Shown: positions 35,521 to 43,808 of the stretch, one piece after another
How positions within the stretch are numbered: the stretch's first letter is position 1
Layout: every line of letters begins with the position of its first letter
Assembly (NCBI RefSeq): GCF_018595685.2
Contig: NZ_CP092334.1
Location: 1,702,001-1,766,000, forward strand
Direction of reading: 5' to 3'
Source of the DNA: Flavihumibacter rivuli
Lineage (GTDB): Bacteria > Bacteroidota > Bacteroidia > Chitinophagales > Chitinophagaceae
Length of the DNA stretch: 64,000 nt
Made by a program: the position numbers and the translations under genes
The notes under the pieces: model-generated
Seen by the model: only the letters and a program-made list of their open reading frames with translations
Databases searched by the model: none
What the model was told of the DNA's origin: nothing

Positions 35521-37752
35521 TTACAGCGCACTTAATGCATGCTCACTATCATGACCAGCCAAGAGATTGGCTATCGCATTATCATAAGCCGCTTTCCAGG
35601 ATTTGATGGTGCCCCAGGCTTCCCCATCTACCACCAGGTTTCCTGAAGTAACTTTACCCAGCTTGCTGAAGGCTTTCCCTTCCATGGCCTTCTCAAAGTC
35701 CTGAACCATAGAAGGCTTAACAGACACTACCACCCTGCTCTGCGCTTCCCCGAACAGGAAGGCATCTTTCCTCACACCAGCCGCAGTAGCAAGTTCAAAA
35801 CCAAGATCGCGGTTAAAACAGGATTCAGCCAAAGCGATGAACAAACCACCTTCACTGATATCATGTGCCGACCTGATCAGGCCTGCCTTGACCAGGCCAG
35901 CTACCGTATGTTGTAATTTGAACTCTTCTTCCAGGTCAAAATGTGGCGCTGGGGAGAATTCCACTCCCTGCACTTTATGCAGGTATTCTGAAGAGTTGAT
36001 GTCATCCCTGTTCTCACCCACCAGGTAAATCAGGTCCCCTTCTTCCTTGAAGTCCATGGTCATTTTCTCATCCACACTATTCAACAAACCTACCATACCA
36101 ATGGTGGGAGTTGGGTAAACAGCACCATCAGGGTTCTGGTTATAAAAGCTCACGTTACCGCCGGTAACTGGTGTATTGAACCTTCTGCAGGCATCACCCA
36201 TGCCCTTGATGGCATGAACGAACTGGAAATAAACCTGTGGGTCATAAGGATTACCAAAGTTGAGGCAATTCGTTACACCAAGGGGCTCTCCTCCGCTGCA
36301 CACAATGTTTCGCGCAGCTTCAGCCACGGCAATCATGGCACCTTTATAAGGATCAGCAAATACATAGCGGCTATTGCAATCCGTTGTTACCGCCAAAGCC
36401 TTATTGCTGGGCTTGGCCAATACTACCGCCGCATCACTTGGTGCATTGGTAGAGGTATTACCGGTTCCAACCATACTATCGTATTGCACATACACCCAAC
36501 GCTTGGAGGCAATATTGGGAATGGTGATCAGTTTCTCAGCCACCTCCTTAAGGTTAGCAGGCACATTGATGCTATTGGGATCGAATGATTTGATCTTGGA
36601 GAAATAGGCCGGCTCGGTATAGGCCCTTTCATACTGGGGGGCGCCACCACCCAGCACCAGTTCATGTGCAGGGATTTCAGCATCCAGTTCCCCATTCATG
36701 TAAAAGCGCAGGAGTCCATCTTCGGTCACCTCACCAATTACAGCACAAGGCAGGTCCCACTTTTCGAATACTTTCTCCACATCTGCTTCCCTTCCCTTTT
36801 CAACCACCATCAACATCCTTTCCTGGCTTTCACTTAACAGCAATTCCCAGGTTTTCATATTCTTCTGGCGGGTTGGCACCTTATCGAGGTCGATCCGCAT
36901 ACCAACGCCACCTTTTGCACTCATTTCCGCAGTGGAACAAATAATGCCTGCTGCTCCCATATCCTGCATGCCCACAACAGCACCTGTCTTGATCACTTCC
37001 AGGCAGGCTTCCAATAATTTCTTTTCCTGGAAGGGGTCACCGACCTGGACAGCAGGTAACTCCTCTGCACTTTCCGCAGTAATATCAGCTGAAGCGAAGG
37101 ATGCACCACCAATACCATCCTTACCTGTTGCGGAACCAACAAACATCACGGGATTACCTGTTCCTTTGGCCGTGGCACTTACTGTCTCACCTGCCTTTAC
37201 CACCCCAACGCTCATGGCGTTTACCAATGGGTTGGTATGGTAACATTGCTCAAAATAGATCTCACCGCCAACGGTTGGCACGCCAAAACAGTTACCATAA
37301 TGCCCAATACCATGCACAACCCCACCCAGCAAATGCTGGGTTTTGGCTTCTGAAAGGTTACCGAACCTAAGGGAGTTCAGGGCCGCAATGGGGCGGGCAC
37401 CCATGGTAAAAATATCGCGATGGATACCACCCACACCTGTAGCAGCACCCTGGAATGGTTCAATGGCAGAAGGGTGGTTGTGGCTTTCGATTTTGAAAAC
37501 AACCCCATAACCATCACCCATATCCATTAAACCAGCATTCTCTTCCCCGGCTGCAACCAGCATCTTCTCTCCTTCCCGGGGCAGGGTCTTCAGCCATTTA
37601 ATAGAATTCTTATAGCTACAGTGCTCACTCCACATCCCACTGAAAGCACAGAGTTCATTAAAATTGGGGGTTCTTCCCAGTTTTTTCTTGATGAGTTCAA
37701 ACTCTTCTGCTGTGAGACGGAGCTGTTCGGCGGTTTTTACAGTTACTTCCAT
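35521..37752 (-). CDS. purL: Phosphoribosylformylglycinamidine synthase, PurL subunit (small type)
   Basis: 743 residues, the small PurL form that works with separate PurQ and PurS. FSGMWSEHCSYKNSIKWL near residues 38-55, FKIESHNHPSAIEPFQGAATGVGGIHRDIF, the ATP-binding block GMQDMGAAGIICSTAEMSAKG and the second half GNTSTNAPSDAAVVLAK, with the late HDISEGGLFIALAE. Fourth step of purine synthesis. Monocistronic, with a TAGCTTTG element 30 bases upstream. Confidence 0.97.
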   Translation of the reverse strand: MEVTVKTAEQLRLTAEEFELIKKKLGRTPNFNELCAFSGMWSEHCSYKNSIKWLKTLPREGEKMLVAAGEENAGLMDMGDGYGVVFKIESHNHPSAIEPFQGAATGVGGIHRDIFTMGARPIAALNSLRFGNLSEAKTQHLLGGVVHGIGHYGNCFGVPTVGGEIYFEQCYHTNPLVNAMSVGVVKAGETVSATAKGTGNPVMFVGSATGKDGIGGASFASADITAESAEELPAVQVGDPFQEKKLLEACLEVIKTGAVVGMQDMGAAGIICSTAEMSAKGGVGMRIDLDKVPTRQKNMKTWELLLSESQERMLMVVEKGREADVEKVFEKWDLPCAVIGEVTEDGLLRFYMNGELDAEIPAHELVLGGGAPQYERAYTEPAYFSKIKSFDPNSINVPANLKEVAEKLITIPNIASKRWVYVQYDSMVGTGNTSTNAPSDAAVVLAKPSNKALAVTTDCNSRYVFADPYKGAMIAVAEAARNIVCSGGEPLGVTNCLNFGNPYDPQVYFQFVHAIKGMGDACRRFNTPVTGGNVSFYNQNPDGAVYPTPTIGMVGLLNSVDEKMTMDFKEEGDLIYLVGENRDDINSSEYLHKVQGVEFSPAPHFDLEEEFKLQHTVAGLVKAGLIRSAHDISEGGLFIALAESCFNRDLGFELATAAGVRKDAFLFGEAQSRVVVSVKPSMVQDFEKAMEGKAFSKLGKVTSGNLVVDGEAWGTIKSWKAAYDNAIANLLAGHDSEHALSAL

Positions 37753-37780
37753 TTTGTAATGCGGATAGTGTAAGAAAGCG

Positions 37781-37788
37781 CAAAGCTA
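37781..37788 (-). promoter_or_regulatory. Candidate -7 element (TAGCTTTG) of purL
   Basis: Exact TAnnTTTG on the minus strand with a predicted ~23 nt leader. Confidence 0.6.
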
Positions 37789-37895
37789 AGGCAAAGCGGG
37801 GAAGCGGGAAAATTGACCTTTAAAATTGTACAGTAGCACCAGAGCATTTCCTTCCATAGATTTGAGCAGTAAAGCAATTCCTGTTACATTTATTT

Positions 37896-38846
37896 ATGCC
37901 CCCCACCTTAAATATTGCTTTTGTACATCCCGGAAAAGCCTTCCTTCCTGAACTGGAAGCCTACAAGCGCTTTTTTGGAGGCCTGGGGATACAATGCCAG
38001 GTCCTTCATCCTTCTGCACTGGCCAAACAACATATTGATATTGAATGGCATATTATGGGAACCCATTTTAAGAGGGTCCACCCGGAAGCCATCCTTATTC
38101 ATGAATACGCCTCGTTATCCACGCCGCCATTTGCAAGCGCAAAAGACCTGGTGAAGAAATGGCTGAATTGCAGGCCGGACTTCAGGCTGTTTTTAAATGA
38201 AGAAGTATCCAGCGTCATGGATTTCAATGACGGTATCCCCTTTGGCTTCCGTGATATGTTCGTTTCTTCCGCGCCAGCTGCCCCTGGCCCTTTACCTCCC
38301 AAATATGATTTTATCTACATCGGTTCCGTTTCACGCGAAAGGAAAGCGCAAAAACTATTGGATGTCTTTGGAAGCGGAGCCATGAGGAACAATAGCATTC
38401 TTATCCTATCACAAAACTTTAGTGACCTTCAGCAGCTTTACAGGGAATTCCCCAATATTAGCTTTTCCGGCCCGGTTGAGCCGGCCGCAGTTGGCCAATT
38501 CATACAGCAAGCCCGTTATGCCATCAATTACCAACCGCCTTACCGTCCGTTCAACCTCCAAACATCCAGCAAGTTCCTGGAATATGCAGCCCAACGGAAA
38601 CCAATCATCACTTCCGATAATACCTGGACCAGGAACTTCCAACGGAAATACGGAGGCAGATTTTTCTACCTGAAGGACGACCTGAGCAATTTTACTCCAG
38701 GGGCAATACAGGCTTTTGAGTTCAGCCAACCCGAATTGACGGGGTGGACCTTTTTGGACCAGGTTATCCGGTCAGGGGTACTTGATTACCTGAGGAAGAA
38801 AACTGGTTTAGACATCTTTGATATCAGGAACCAAGTTGTGCAATAA
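37896..38846 (+). CDS. GT-B glycosyltransferase-like protein
   Basis: 316 residues. N-terminal Rossmann half begins LNIAFVHPGKAFLPELEAYKRFF; the second half has FIYIGSVSRERKAQKLLDVF, then ISFSGPVEPAAVGQFIQQARYAINYQPPYRPFNLQTSSKFLEYAAQRKPIITSD, the donor-binding region of GT-B enzymes with the nucleotide-sugar loop. It probably adds a sugar to a surface glycan. Its 3' end overlaps the convergent GT4 gene by 23 bases. Confidence 0.8.
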   Translation: MPPTLNIAFVHPGKAFLPELEAYKRFFGGLGIQCQVLHPSALAKQHIDIEWHIMGTHFKRVHPEAILIHEYASLSTPPFASAKDLVKKWLNCRPDFRLFLNEEVSSVMDFNDGIPFGFRDMFVSSAPAAPGPLPPKYDFIYIGSVSRERKAQKLLDVFGSGAMRNNSILILSQNFSDLQQLYREFPNISFSGPVEPAAVGQFIQQARYAINYQPPYRPFNLQTSSKFLEYAAQRKPIITSDNTWTRNFQRKYGGRFFYLKDDLSNFTPGAIQAFEFSQPELTGWTFLDQVIRSGVLDYLRKKTGLDIFDIRNQVVQ

Positions 38847-39978
38847 CCCCTTTGTATTCTGCCACTACCCTGCTTACGTCAAACTTGCCGACTACCAGGT
38901 CCCTTCCTTTCTTCCCCATTTCCACAAGGGAAGCCTGAGGCATCGACAGCATCATTTCCATTTTATCGGCCAGGTCGAAAGGATCGCCTGTTTGGCAAAG
39001 CAAGCCGGTCACGCCTTCCACCACCACTTCCCGACACCCCCTGTTTCGCGTAGTGATCACCGGTAGTTCCATGCTGGCGGCTTCCATCAGGCAACGCGGC
39101 ACCCCTTCATGGTAATAGGATGGGAAAACAAAACAATCCGCTTCCGCAAGCATTGAACGTACATCCTTACTAAAACCAAGGTAACGCAGCAAGCCTTCAG
39201 CCTGCCATTTATCCAGCTCTTCGCTGGTAATACTATCGGGATGATGGGCTTCAAAAAAACCGATCAGTACCGCATCGAACTGGAACCCCTTTCTTTTCAA
39301 TATCCTGCAGGCTTCTGCATATACGCCCACCCCCTTGCTTCTTAACAGACGGCAGGCCATAAGAAACCTGAACCTGGTGGATAACGGGCGGCCGCCATTT
39401 GCAGTTGCGAATGGTTGGAAAAAAGAAGTATTTACCCCCTCACCCGGAAGGACCTTGATCTTGGTAATCTCAACAATACCTTCCTTGCTGAATACCCTGG
39501 CATCCTCGTTGTTCAGGAACCAGACCTCCCCTGCCCCTTTCAAGGCTATCTTGTACAATGACCGAACAAAATAGTATAACCAATTCTTGCGGGCAAAAGC
39601 ATAACCCAAACCGGTCACCACTGCAACCGACGGTATCCTTAATGCCTTGGCAGCCAAACTGCCGTAGATATTGGGTTTGGCAACGAAATGAAAAATGATA
39701 TCAGGCTGCTCGGATCGATAGACCTGCTTGAGCCTTAGATAGAATTGAAAATCCGCGACGGGGTCAACCGAACGGTTATCAAACTTTACAGTAATAAACC
39801 GGCAACCCTCCTGTTCCAGTAGGGATACATATTCATCTTCAGGCGAAATGACCACCACCCTGTGCCCCTCGGCTATTAAGCTTCGAATCACATCCAGCCT
39901 GAAATTATAAACGGACCAGGCATTATTGGAAACCATGGCGATCCGTTTGCCTTTTACAGTTTGTTCAGTCATTCCCAT
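38824..39978 (-). CDS. Glycosyltransferase family 4 protein
   Basis: 384 residues. RIAMVSNNAWSVYNFRLDVIRSLIAEGHRV is the acceptor-side Rossmann start. The donor half holds RFLMACRLLRSKGVGVYAEACRIL, LGFSKDVRSMLAEADCFVFPSYYHEGVPRCLMEAASMELPVITTRNRGCREVV with the EX7E-type motif, and GLLCQTGDPFDLADKM. A role in polysaccharide or LPS assembly is likely. It starts from a divergent promoter region shared with the membrane protein gene at 40037. Confidence 0.92.
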   Translation of the reverse strand: MGMTEQTVKGKRIAMVSNNAWSVYNFRLDVIRSLIAEGHRVVVISPEDEYVSLLEQEGCRFITVKFDNRSVDPVADFQFYLRLKQVYRSEQPDIIFHFVAKPNIYGSLAAKALRIPSVAVVTGLGYAFARKNWLYYFVRSLYKIALKGAGEVWFLNNEDARVFSKEGIVEITKIKVLPGEGVNTSFFQPFATANGGRPLSTRFRFLMACRLLRSKGVGVYAEACRILKRKGFQFDAVLIGFFEAHHPDSITSEELDKWQAEGLLRYLGFSKDVRSMLAEADCFVFPSYYHEGVPRCLMEAASMELPVITTRNRGCREVVVEGVTGLLCQTGDPFDLADKMEMMLSMPQASLVEMGKKGRDLVVGKFDVSRVVAEYKGVIAQLGS

Positions 39979-39988
39979 TCATTAGCGC

Positions 39989-40004
39989 CAAATTTATAGA
40001 TTTG
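39989..40004. promoter_or_regulatory. Two back-to-back divergent -7 elements
   Basis: 39989-39996 reads TAAATTTG on the minus strand (for the GT4 gene, 11 bases before its start) and 39997-40004 reads TAGATTTG on the plus strand (for the gene at 40037). Both are exact TAnnTTTG and abut with no base between. Confidence 0.6.
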
Positions 40005-40036
40005 ACTACTATTAATATAACCGGGAACCATCCTTT

Positions 40037-41284
40037 ATGGAAATCTTTGTACGTTTTGTTGTGGCATTTGCGGGCTTTTTCTTCCTAACCCGGTTGCTTA
40101 CCCGAAAGCATACCCAGCAACTTTCAAAGGTGGAATTACTGTTGGCTTTTTCAGCTAAAGTGGCCATGGGCTGTATTTATGGCTGGGTCTTCCTGAAATG
40201 GTACGGTGGCGATGACACCTGGTATTTTAACCAGGACAGTATGGCTGAACTGGACAAACTTAAAAACAGGACCTTGTATTTCTTTGAAGACATCAACCCT
40301 TTCCTGCATGCCAGGAACCTGGGTTGGAGCAAAGGCTTGGCACATTTCAGGGAGAAACTGGAACTGGCACTAATCATTAAACCCCTAGCCATCTTTAACT
40401 TCTTCAGCAATGGGAATTACTACCTAAATGTGATCGCCTTCAGTTTTATAGGTTTCTGGGGCCATTACTGGCTGTACAGGTTCCTGCTTCCCTACTGGTC
40501 GCAAAAAAAAGTGCTACTGTTTGCCATTGTCTTTCTTTTCCCTCCCTCACTGTTCTGGTTAAGTGGTATACGTACAGACTCCTGGCTTTTCTTCTTCTTT
40601 TCCCTCCTGCTCTACTCCTTCGATCAATTACTGCAAAAGAAGAAAAGGGTTGCTGCACTTGTATGCCTGTTGGCATTCTCCGGGATGATCATCTGCCGGT
40701 CGGCATTTGCAGGCCTTACGGTACCTATACTGGTATCCTGGTGGCTGGTAAAACAGCACGGCTTCCCTGCCAGGAAAGCATTCCTTTATTCTCTTGGGGT
40801 ATTGACCCTTATTTTCCTGGCCTCTTCCTATTTCCCATCACCTTTCAACCTGCCTATGTACCTGGTAAAGATCCAGGAAGGGTTTATGGAGTTAACAGGC
40901 AACACCAGGGTTGAGCTTGGAAAATTGGAACCCACTCCTCTGAGTTTTATCCAAAATGCCCCAAAGGCATTAGGCAATGCATGGCTTGAGCCCTTGCCCC
41001 ACCTTGCAAAAGGGGTTCTCCAAAAACTGAGTTTTATTGATAATGTACTGCTGATTGTCCTCCTTTTACTGGCCATCCTTGGCGTCTTCAACAATAAAGG
41101 GAACAACAAGCCCACCCATCCCATCTGGATGGGATTAGCGATCTACGCATTTTTAGGCTACCTGCTAATTGGCTATACGATCCCCTTCCCGGGCGCGTCC
41201 GCCAGGTATAAAGCAATAGTTGAATTATGCTGGGTTGTTTGGGCATTCAATATGATAAGGTGGAAGAACTTATTCAGATTATGA
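40037..41284 (+). CDS. Polytopic membrane protein, possibly polysaccharide-related
   Basis: 415 residues with about 10 hydrophobic segments (for example residues 5-19, 31-52, 130-150, 165-182, 184-201). A hydrophilic luminal loop near residues 55-110 has WYGGDDTWYFNQDS, whose DD pair recalls the catalytic loops of GT-C glycosyltransferases. The C-terminal segment ends in a helix and basic tail. Next to two glycosyltransferases, a GT-C transferase or O-antigen polymerase role is plausible, but I cannot assign a family. Confidence 0.7.
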   Translation: MEIFVRFVVAFAGFFFLTRLLTRKHTQQLSKVELLLAFSAKVAMGCIYGWVFLKWYGGDDTWYFNQDSMAELDKLKNRTLYFFEDINPFLHARNLGWSKGLAHFREKLELALIIKPLAIFNFFSNGNYYLNVIAFSFIGFWGHYWLYRFLLPYWSQKKVLLFAIVFLFPPSLFWLSGIRTDSWLFFFFSLLLYSFDQLLQKKKRVAALVCLLAFSGMIICRSAFAGLTVPILVSWWLVKQHGFPARKAFLYSLGVLTLIFLASSYFPSPFNLPMYLVKIQEGFMELTGNTRVELGKLEPTPLSFIQNAPKALGNAWLEPLPHLAKGVLQKLSFIDNVLLIVLLLLAILGVFNNKGNNKPTHPIWMGLAIYAFLGYLLIGYTIPFPGASARYKAIVELCWVVWAFNMIRWKNLFRL

Positions 41285-41453
41285 TTTTTTAATATATCTA
41301 TTTTTATCGGTCAAATCCTGAATTTCAAGCATCATTTTCCTTTTTTACCATAATTTTTTTCACATTTTCATTGATAACGCAGATATATTTCGAAATTATC
41401 ACTCATTTTTCAGGGATTTTATCCGTTATTTGCATAGCTAAAAAAAATTCCTC

Positions 41454-43643
41454 ATGTCATTACGTTTCAGTGCAATCGACCTAATCAACCAAGGTAAGGA
41501 GGTTACGGTTTCTGGTGCAGCCAAGATCACTGCAATTTTTGGTGAAAATGTTTTCACCCTTCAGAAGGCCCGCTCCTTCCTCAGTGACGAAGCTTACAAA
41601 AGCCTCGTGGCTTCTATTAAGGGAAGCAAGAAAATTGATCGTGCAGTAGCTAACCAAATTGCTGCCGGAATCCGCCAATGGGCAGAAAGCAAAGGGGTAA
41701 CCCACTATACCCACTGGTTCCAACCCTTAACTGGTACAACGGCTGAAAAGCATGATTCCTTTTTTACCCTGAAAAGTGATGGCACCGCTATCGAAGAGTT
41801 TGACGGCGCAGCATTGATCCAGCAAGAACCTGATGCATCTTCATTCCCCAGTGGCGGTATCCGTGCAACTTTTGAAGCACGCGGTTATACGGCCTGGGAT
41901 CCTTCCTCTCCTGCATTCATCATGGAAATTGGCCATGGCAAGACGCTTTGTATACCTACCATTTTTGTTTCCTATACAGGTGAAACCCTTGACTACAAGG
42001 CGCCACTTCTGAAATCACTCGAATCACTCAACAAACATGCTGTTGATGTTGCCAATTACTTTGACAAGAATGTCACTAAAATAACCGCTACCCTCGGCTG
42101 GGAACAAGAATACTTCCTGGTGGATGAGGCCATGTTCAATGCCCGTCCCGACCTCGTATTGAGTGGCAGGACTGTATTTGGCCATTCCTCCGCTAAAGGC
42201 CAGCAGTTGGAAGACCACTATTTCGGTGCTATTCCTGAGCGCGTTTACGCTTTTATGCGTGACTTTGAAGAAGAGTCCTATAAACTGGGTATTCCCCTGA
42301 GGACCCGCCACAATGAGGTTGCCCCGGCCCAGTTCGAATGTGCCCCGATTTTTGAAGAGGTAAGTGTTGCTGTTGACCACAACACCCTGCTGATGGACAT
42401 CATGAACCGTGTAGCCCGTCGCCACAAACTTCGCGTACTGTTGCATGAGAAGCCATTCGCTGGTATCAACGGTAGCGGCAAGCACAATAACTGGAGTATG
42501 GCAACAGATACCGGCGTTAACCTGCTGGCTCCTGGCAAAACGCCTAAGACCAACTTCATGTTCCTTACCTTCTTCGTCAATACCATCAAGGCTGTACATG
42601 ATTATTCTGACCTGCTCCGCGCTTCCATCGCTTCTGCAGGAAACGACCACCGTCTCGGTGCAAATGAAGCTCCCCCGGCAATCATATCCGTGTTCATTGG
42701 CCAATACCTGACCAAGGTACTGAATGAAGTTAAGGAGCGCGTTAATGACAATTTCGATGAGCAGGATGAAGCCATCCTGAAGCTTGACCTCCACAGGAGC
42801 ATTCCTGAACTGCTGTTGGATAATACTGACCGTAACCGTACTTCACCTTTTGCCTTTACCGGTAACAAGTTTGAATTCCGTGCGGTGGGCTCATCTGCCA
42901 ACTGTGCCAACGCCATGACCGTACTGAACACCATCATGGCCGAAACACTGAAGCAATTCAAGAAGGAAGTTGACGCCCTCATCGAAAAGGGAGAGAAAAA
43001 AGAGATCGCCATCATGCATGTGATCCGCGAATACATCGTTGCCAGTGAAAAAGTTCTTTTCGAAGGTGATGGCTATAGCGAAGCATGGGCACAGGAAGCA
43101 GAAAGAAGGGGCTTGCCTAATGTTAAGACAACCCCGCTCGCCCTGGATGCCATGGTTACTGAAAAGGCTATGCACCTGTTCGAAAGCAACAGCGTATTGA
43201 CCCATAAAGAACTGGAAGCCCGCCATGAGATCGAACTGGAAAAATACATCAAGCACGTACAGATCGAAGCCCGTATCATGGGTGAACTCTGCACCAGCCA
43301 TGTATTGCCTGCTGCCATCAAGTACCAGAATGTATTGATCAATAACATCAGGGGCCTTAAGGAAATCGGTCTTGATGAAAGCACCTATGCTAACCAGAAG
43401 CAGATCCTGGGCAAGATCAGTGAGCATATCAACATCCTGAGCGACCTGGTAGAGAAAATGATCGAAGCACGTAAGGTTTGCAATGCCATGGAAAACACCA
43501 GGACCAAGGCTATCGCTTACGAAAGCCAGGTGAAAGCCCCCTATTTCGATGCCATACGCTATCGTGTAGACAAGCTTGAATTGCTGGTAGATGACACCTA
43601 CTGGCTCCTGCCCAAGTATCGTGAAATGTTGTTCCTGCGCTAA
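41454..43643 (+). CDS. glnN: Type III glutamine synthetase
   Basis: 729 residues, the large GSIII form common in Bacteroidota. HYTHWFQPLTGTTAEKHDSF opens the N-terminal domain; the catalytic part has EQEYFLVD, RTRHNEVAPAQFECAPIFE, HEKPFAGINGSGKHNNWSM and NRTSPFAFTGNKFEFRAVGSSAN. The C-terminal helical region (~580-729) is specific for GSIII. It assimilates ammonium into glutamine. Single-gene unit between its terminator and the upstream membrane protein gene; no exact TAnnTTTG was found upstream. Confidence 0.97.
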   Translation: MSLRFSAIDLINQGKEVTVSGAAKITAIFGENVFTLQKARSFLSDEAYKSLVASIKGSKKIDRAVANQIAAGIRQWAESKGVTHYTHWFQPLTGTTAEKHDSFFTLKSDGTAIEEFDGAALIQQEPDASSFPSGGIRATFEARGYTAWDPSSPAFIMEIGHGKTLCIPTIFVSYTGETLDYKAPLLKSLESLNKHAVDVANYFDKNVTKITATLGWEQEYFLVDEAMFNARPDLVLSGRTVFGHSSAKGQQLEDHYFGAIPERVYAFMRDFEEESYKLGIPLRTRHNEVAPAQFECAPIFEEVSVAVDHNTLLMDIMNRVARRHKLRVLLHEKPFAGINGSGKHNNWSMATDTGVNLLAPGKTPKTNFMFLTFFVNTIKAVHDYSDLLRASIASAGNDHRLGANEAPPAIISVFIGQYLTKVLNEVKERVNDNFDEQDEAILKLDLHRSIPELLLDNTDRNRTSPFAFTGNKFEFRAVGSSANCANAMTVLNTIMAETLKQFKKEVDALIEKGEKKEIAIMHVIREYIVASEKVLFEGDGYSEAWAQEAERRGLPNVKTTPLALDAMVTEKAMHLFESNSVLTHKELEARHEIELEKYIKHVQIEARIMGELCTSHVLPAAIKYQNVLINNIRGLKEIGLDESTYANQKQILGKISEHINILSDLVEKMIEARKVCNAMENTRTKAIAYESQVKAPYFDAIRYRVDKLELLVDDTYWLLPKYREMLFLR

Positions 43644-43658
43644 GCAGTTTATAATGAG

Positions 43659-43697
43659 GAAAAAAAAGAGACCGGTTAACCGGTCTCTTTTTTTGCT
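43659..43697 (+). terminator. Terminator of glnN
   Basis: AAAAAAAGAGACCGG, TTAA, CCGGTCTCTTTTTTT shortly after the glnN stop. Confidence 0.93.
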
Positions 43698-43738
43698 GTT
43701 CCAGTAAAAGGATTCAATCCCATAGCAGTATTAATACA

Positions 43739-43772
43739 CAAAAAAGGGGAAGCTTTTAAAAGCTCCCCCTTC
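43739..43772 (-). terminator. Terminator of the PKD-repeat lyase-like gene
   Basis: Minus strand AAGGGGGAGCTTTTAAAAGC followed by TTCCCCTTTTTTG, an inverted repeat with a T-run, just after the stop of the gene at 43809. Confidence 0.85.
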
Positions 43773-43808
43773 TCGTATTGGTTTTCCTGATTTACTTCCA
43801 TTTATGCG

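Noticed and set aside
42024..42794. Long minus-strand frame (256 codons) inside glnN, and similar long frames opposite fusA
   Set aside because: Shadow frames of strongly biased real genes; the coding strand has clear family motifs.
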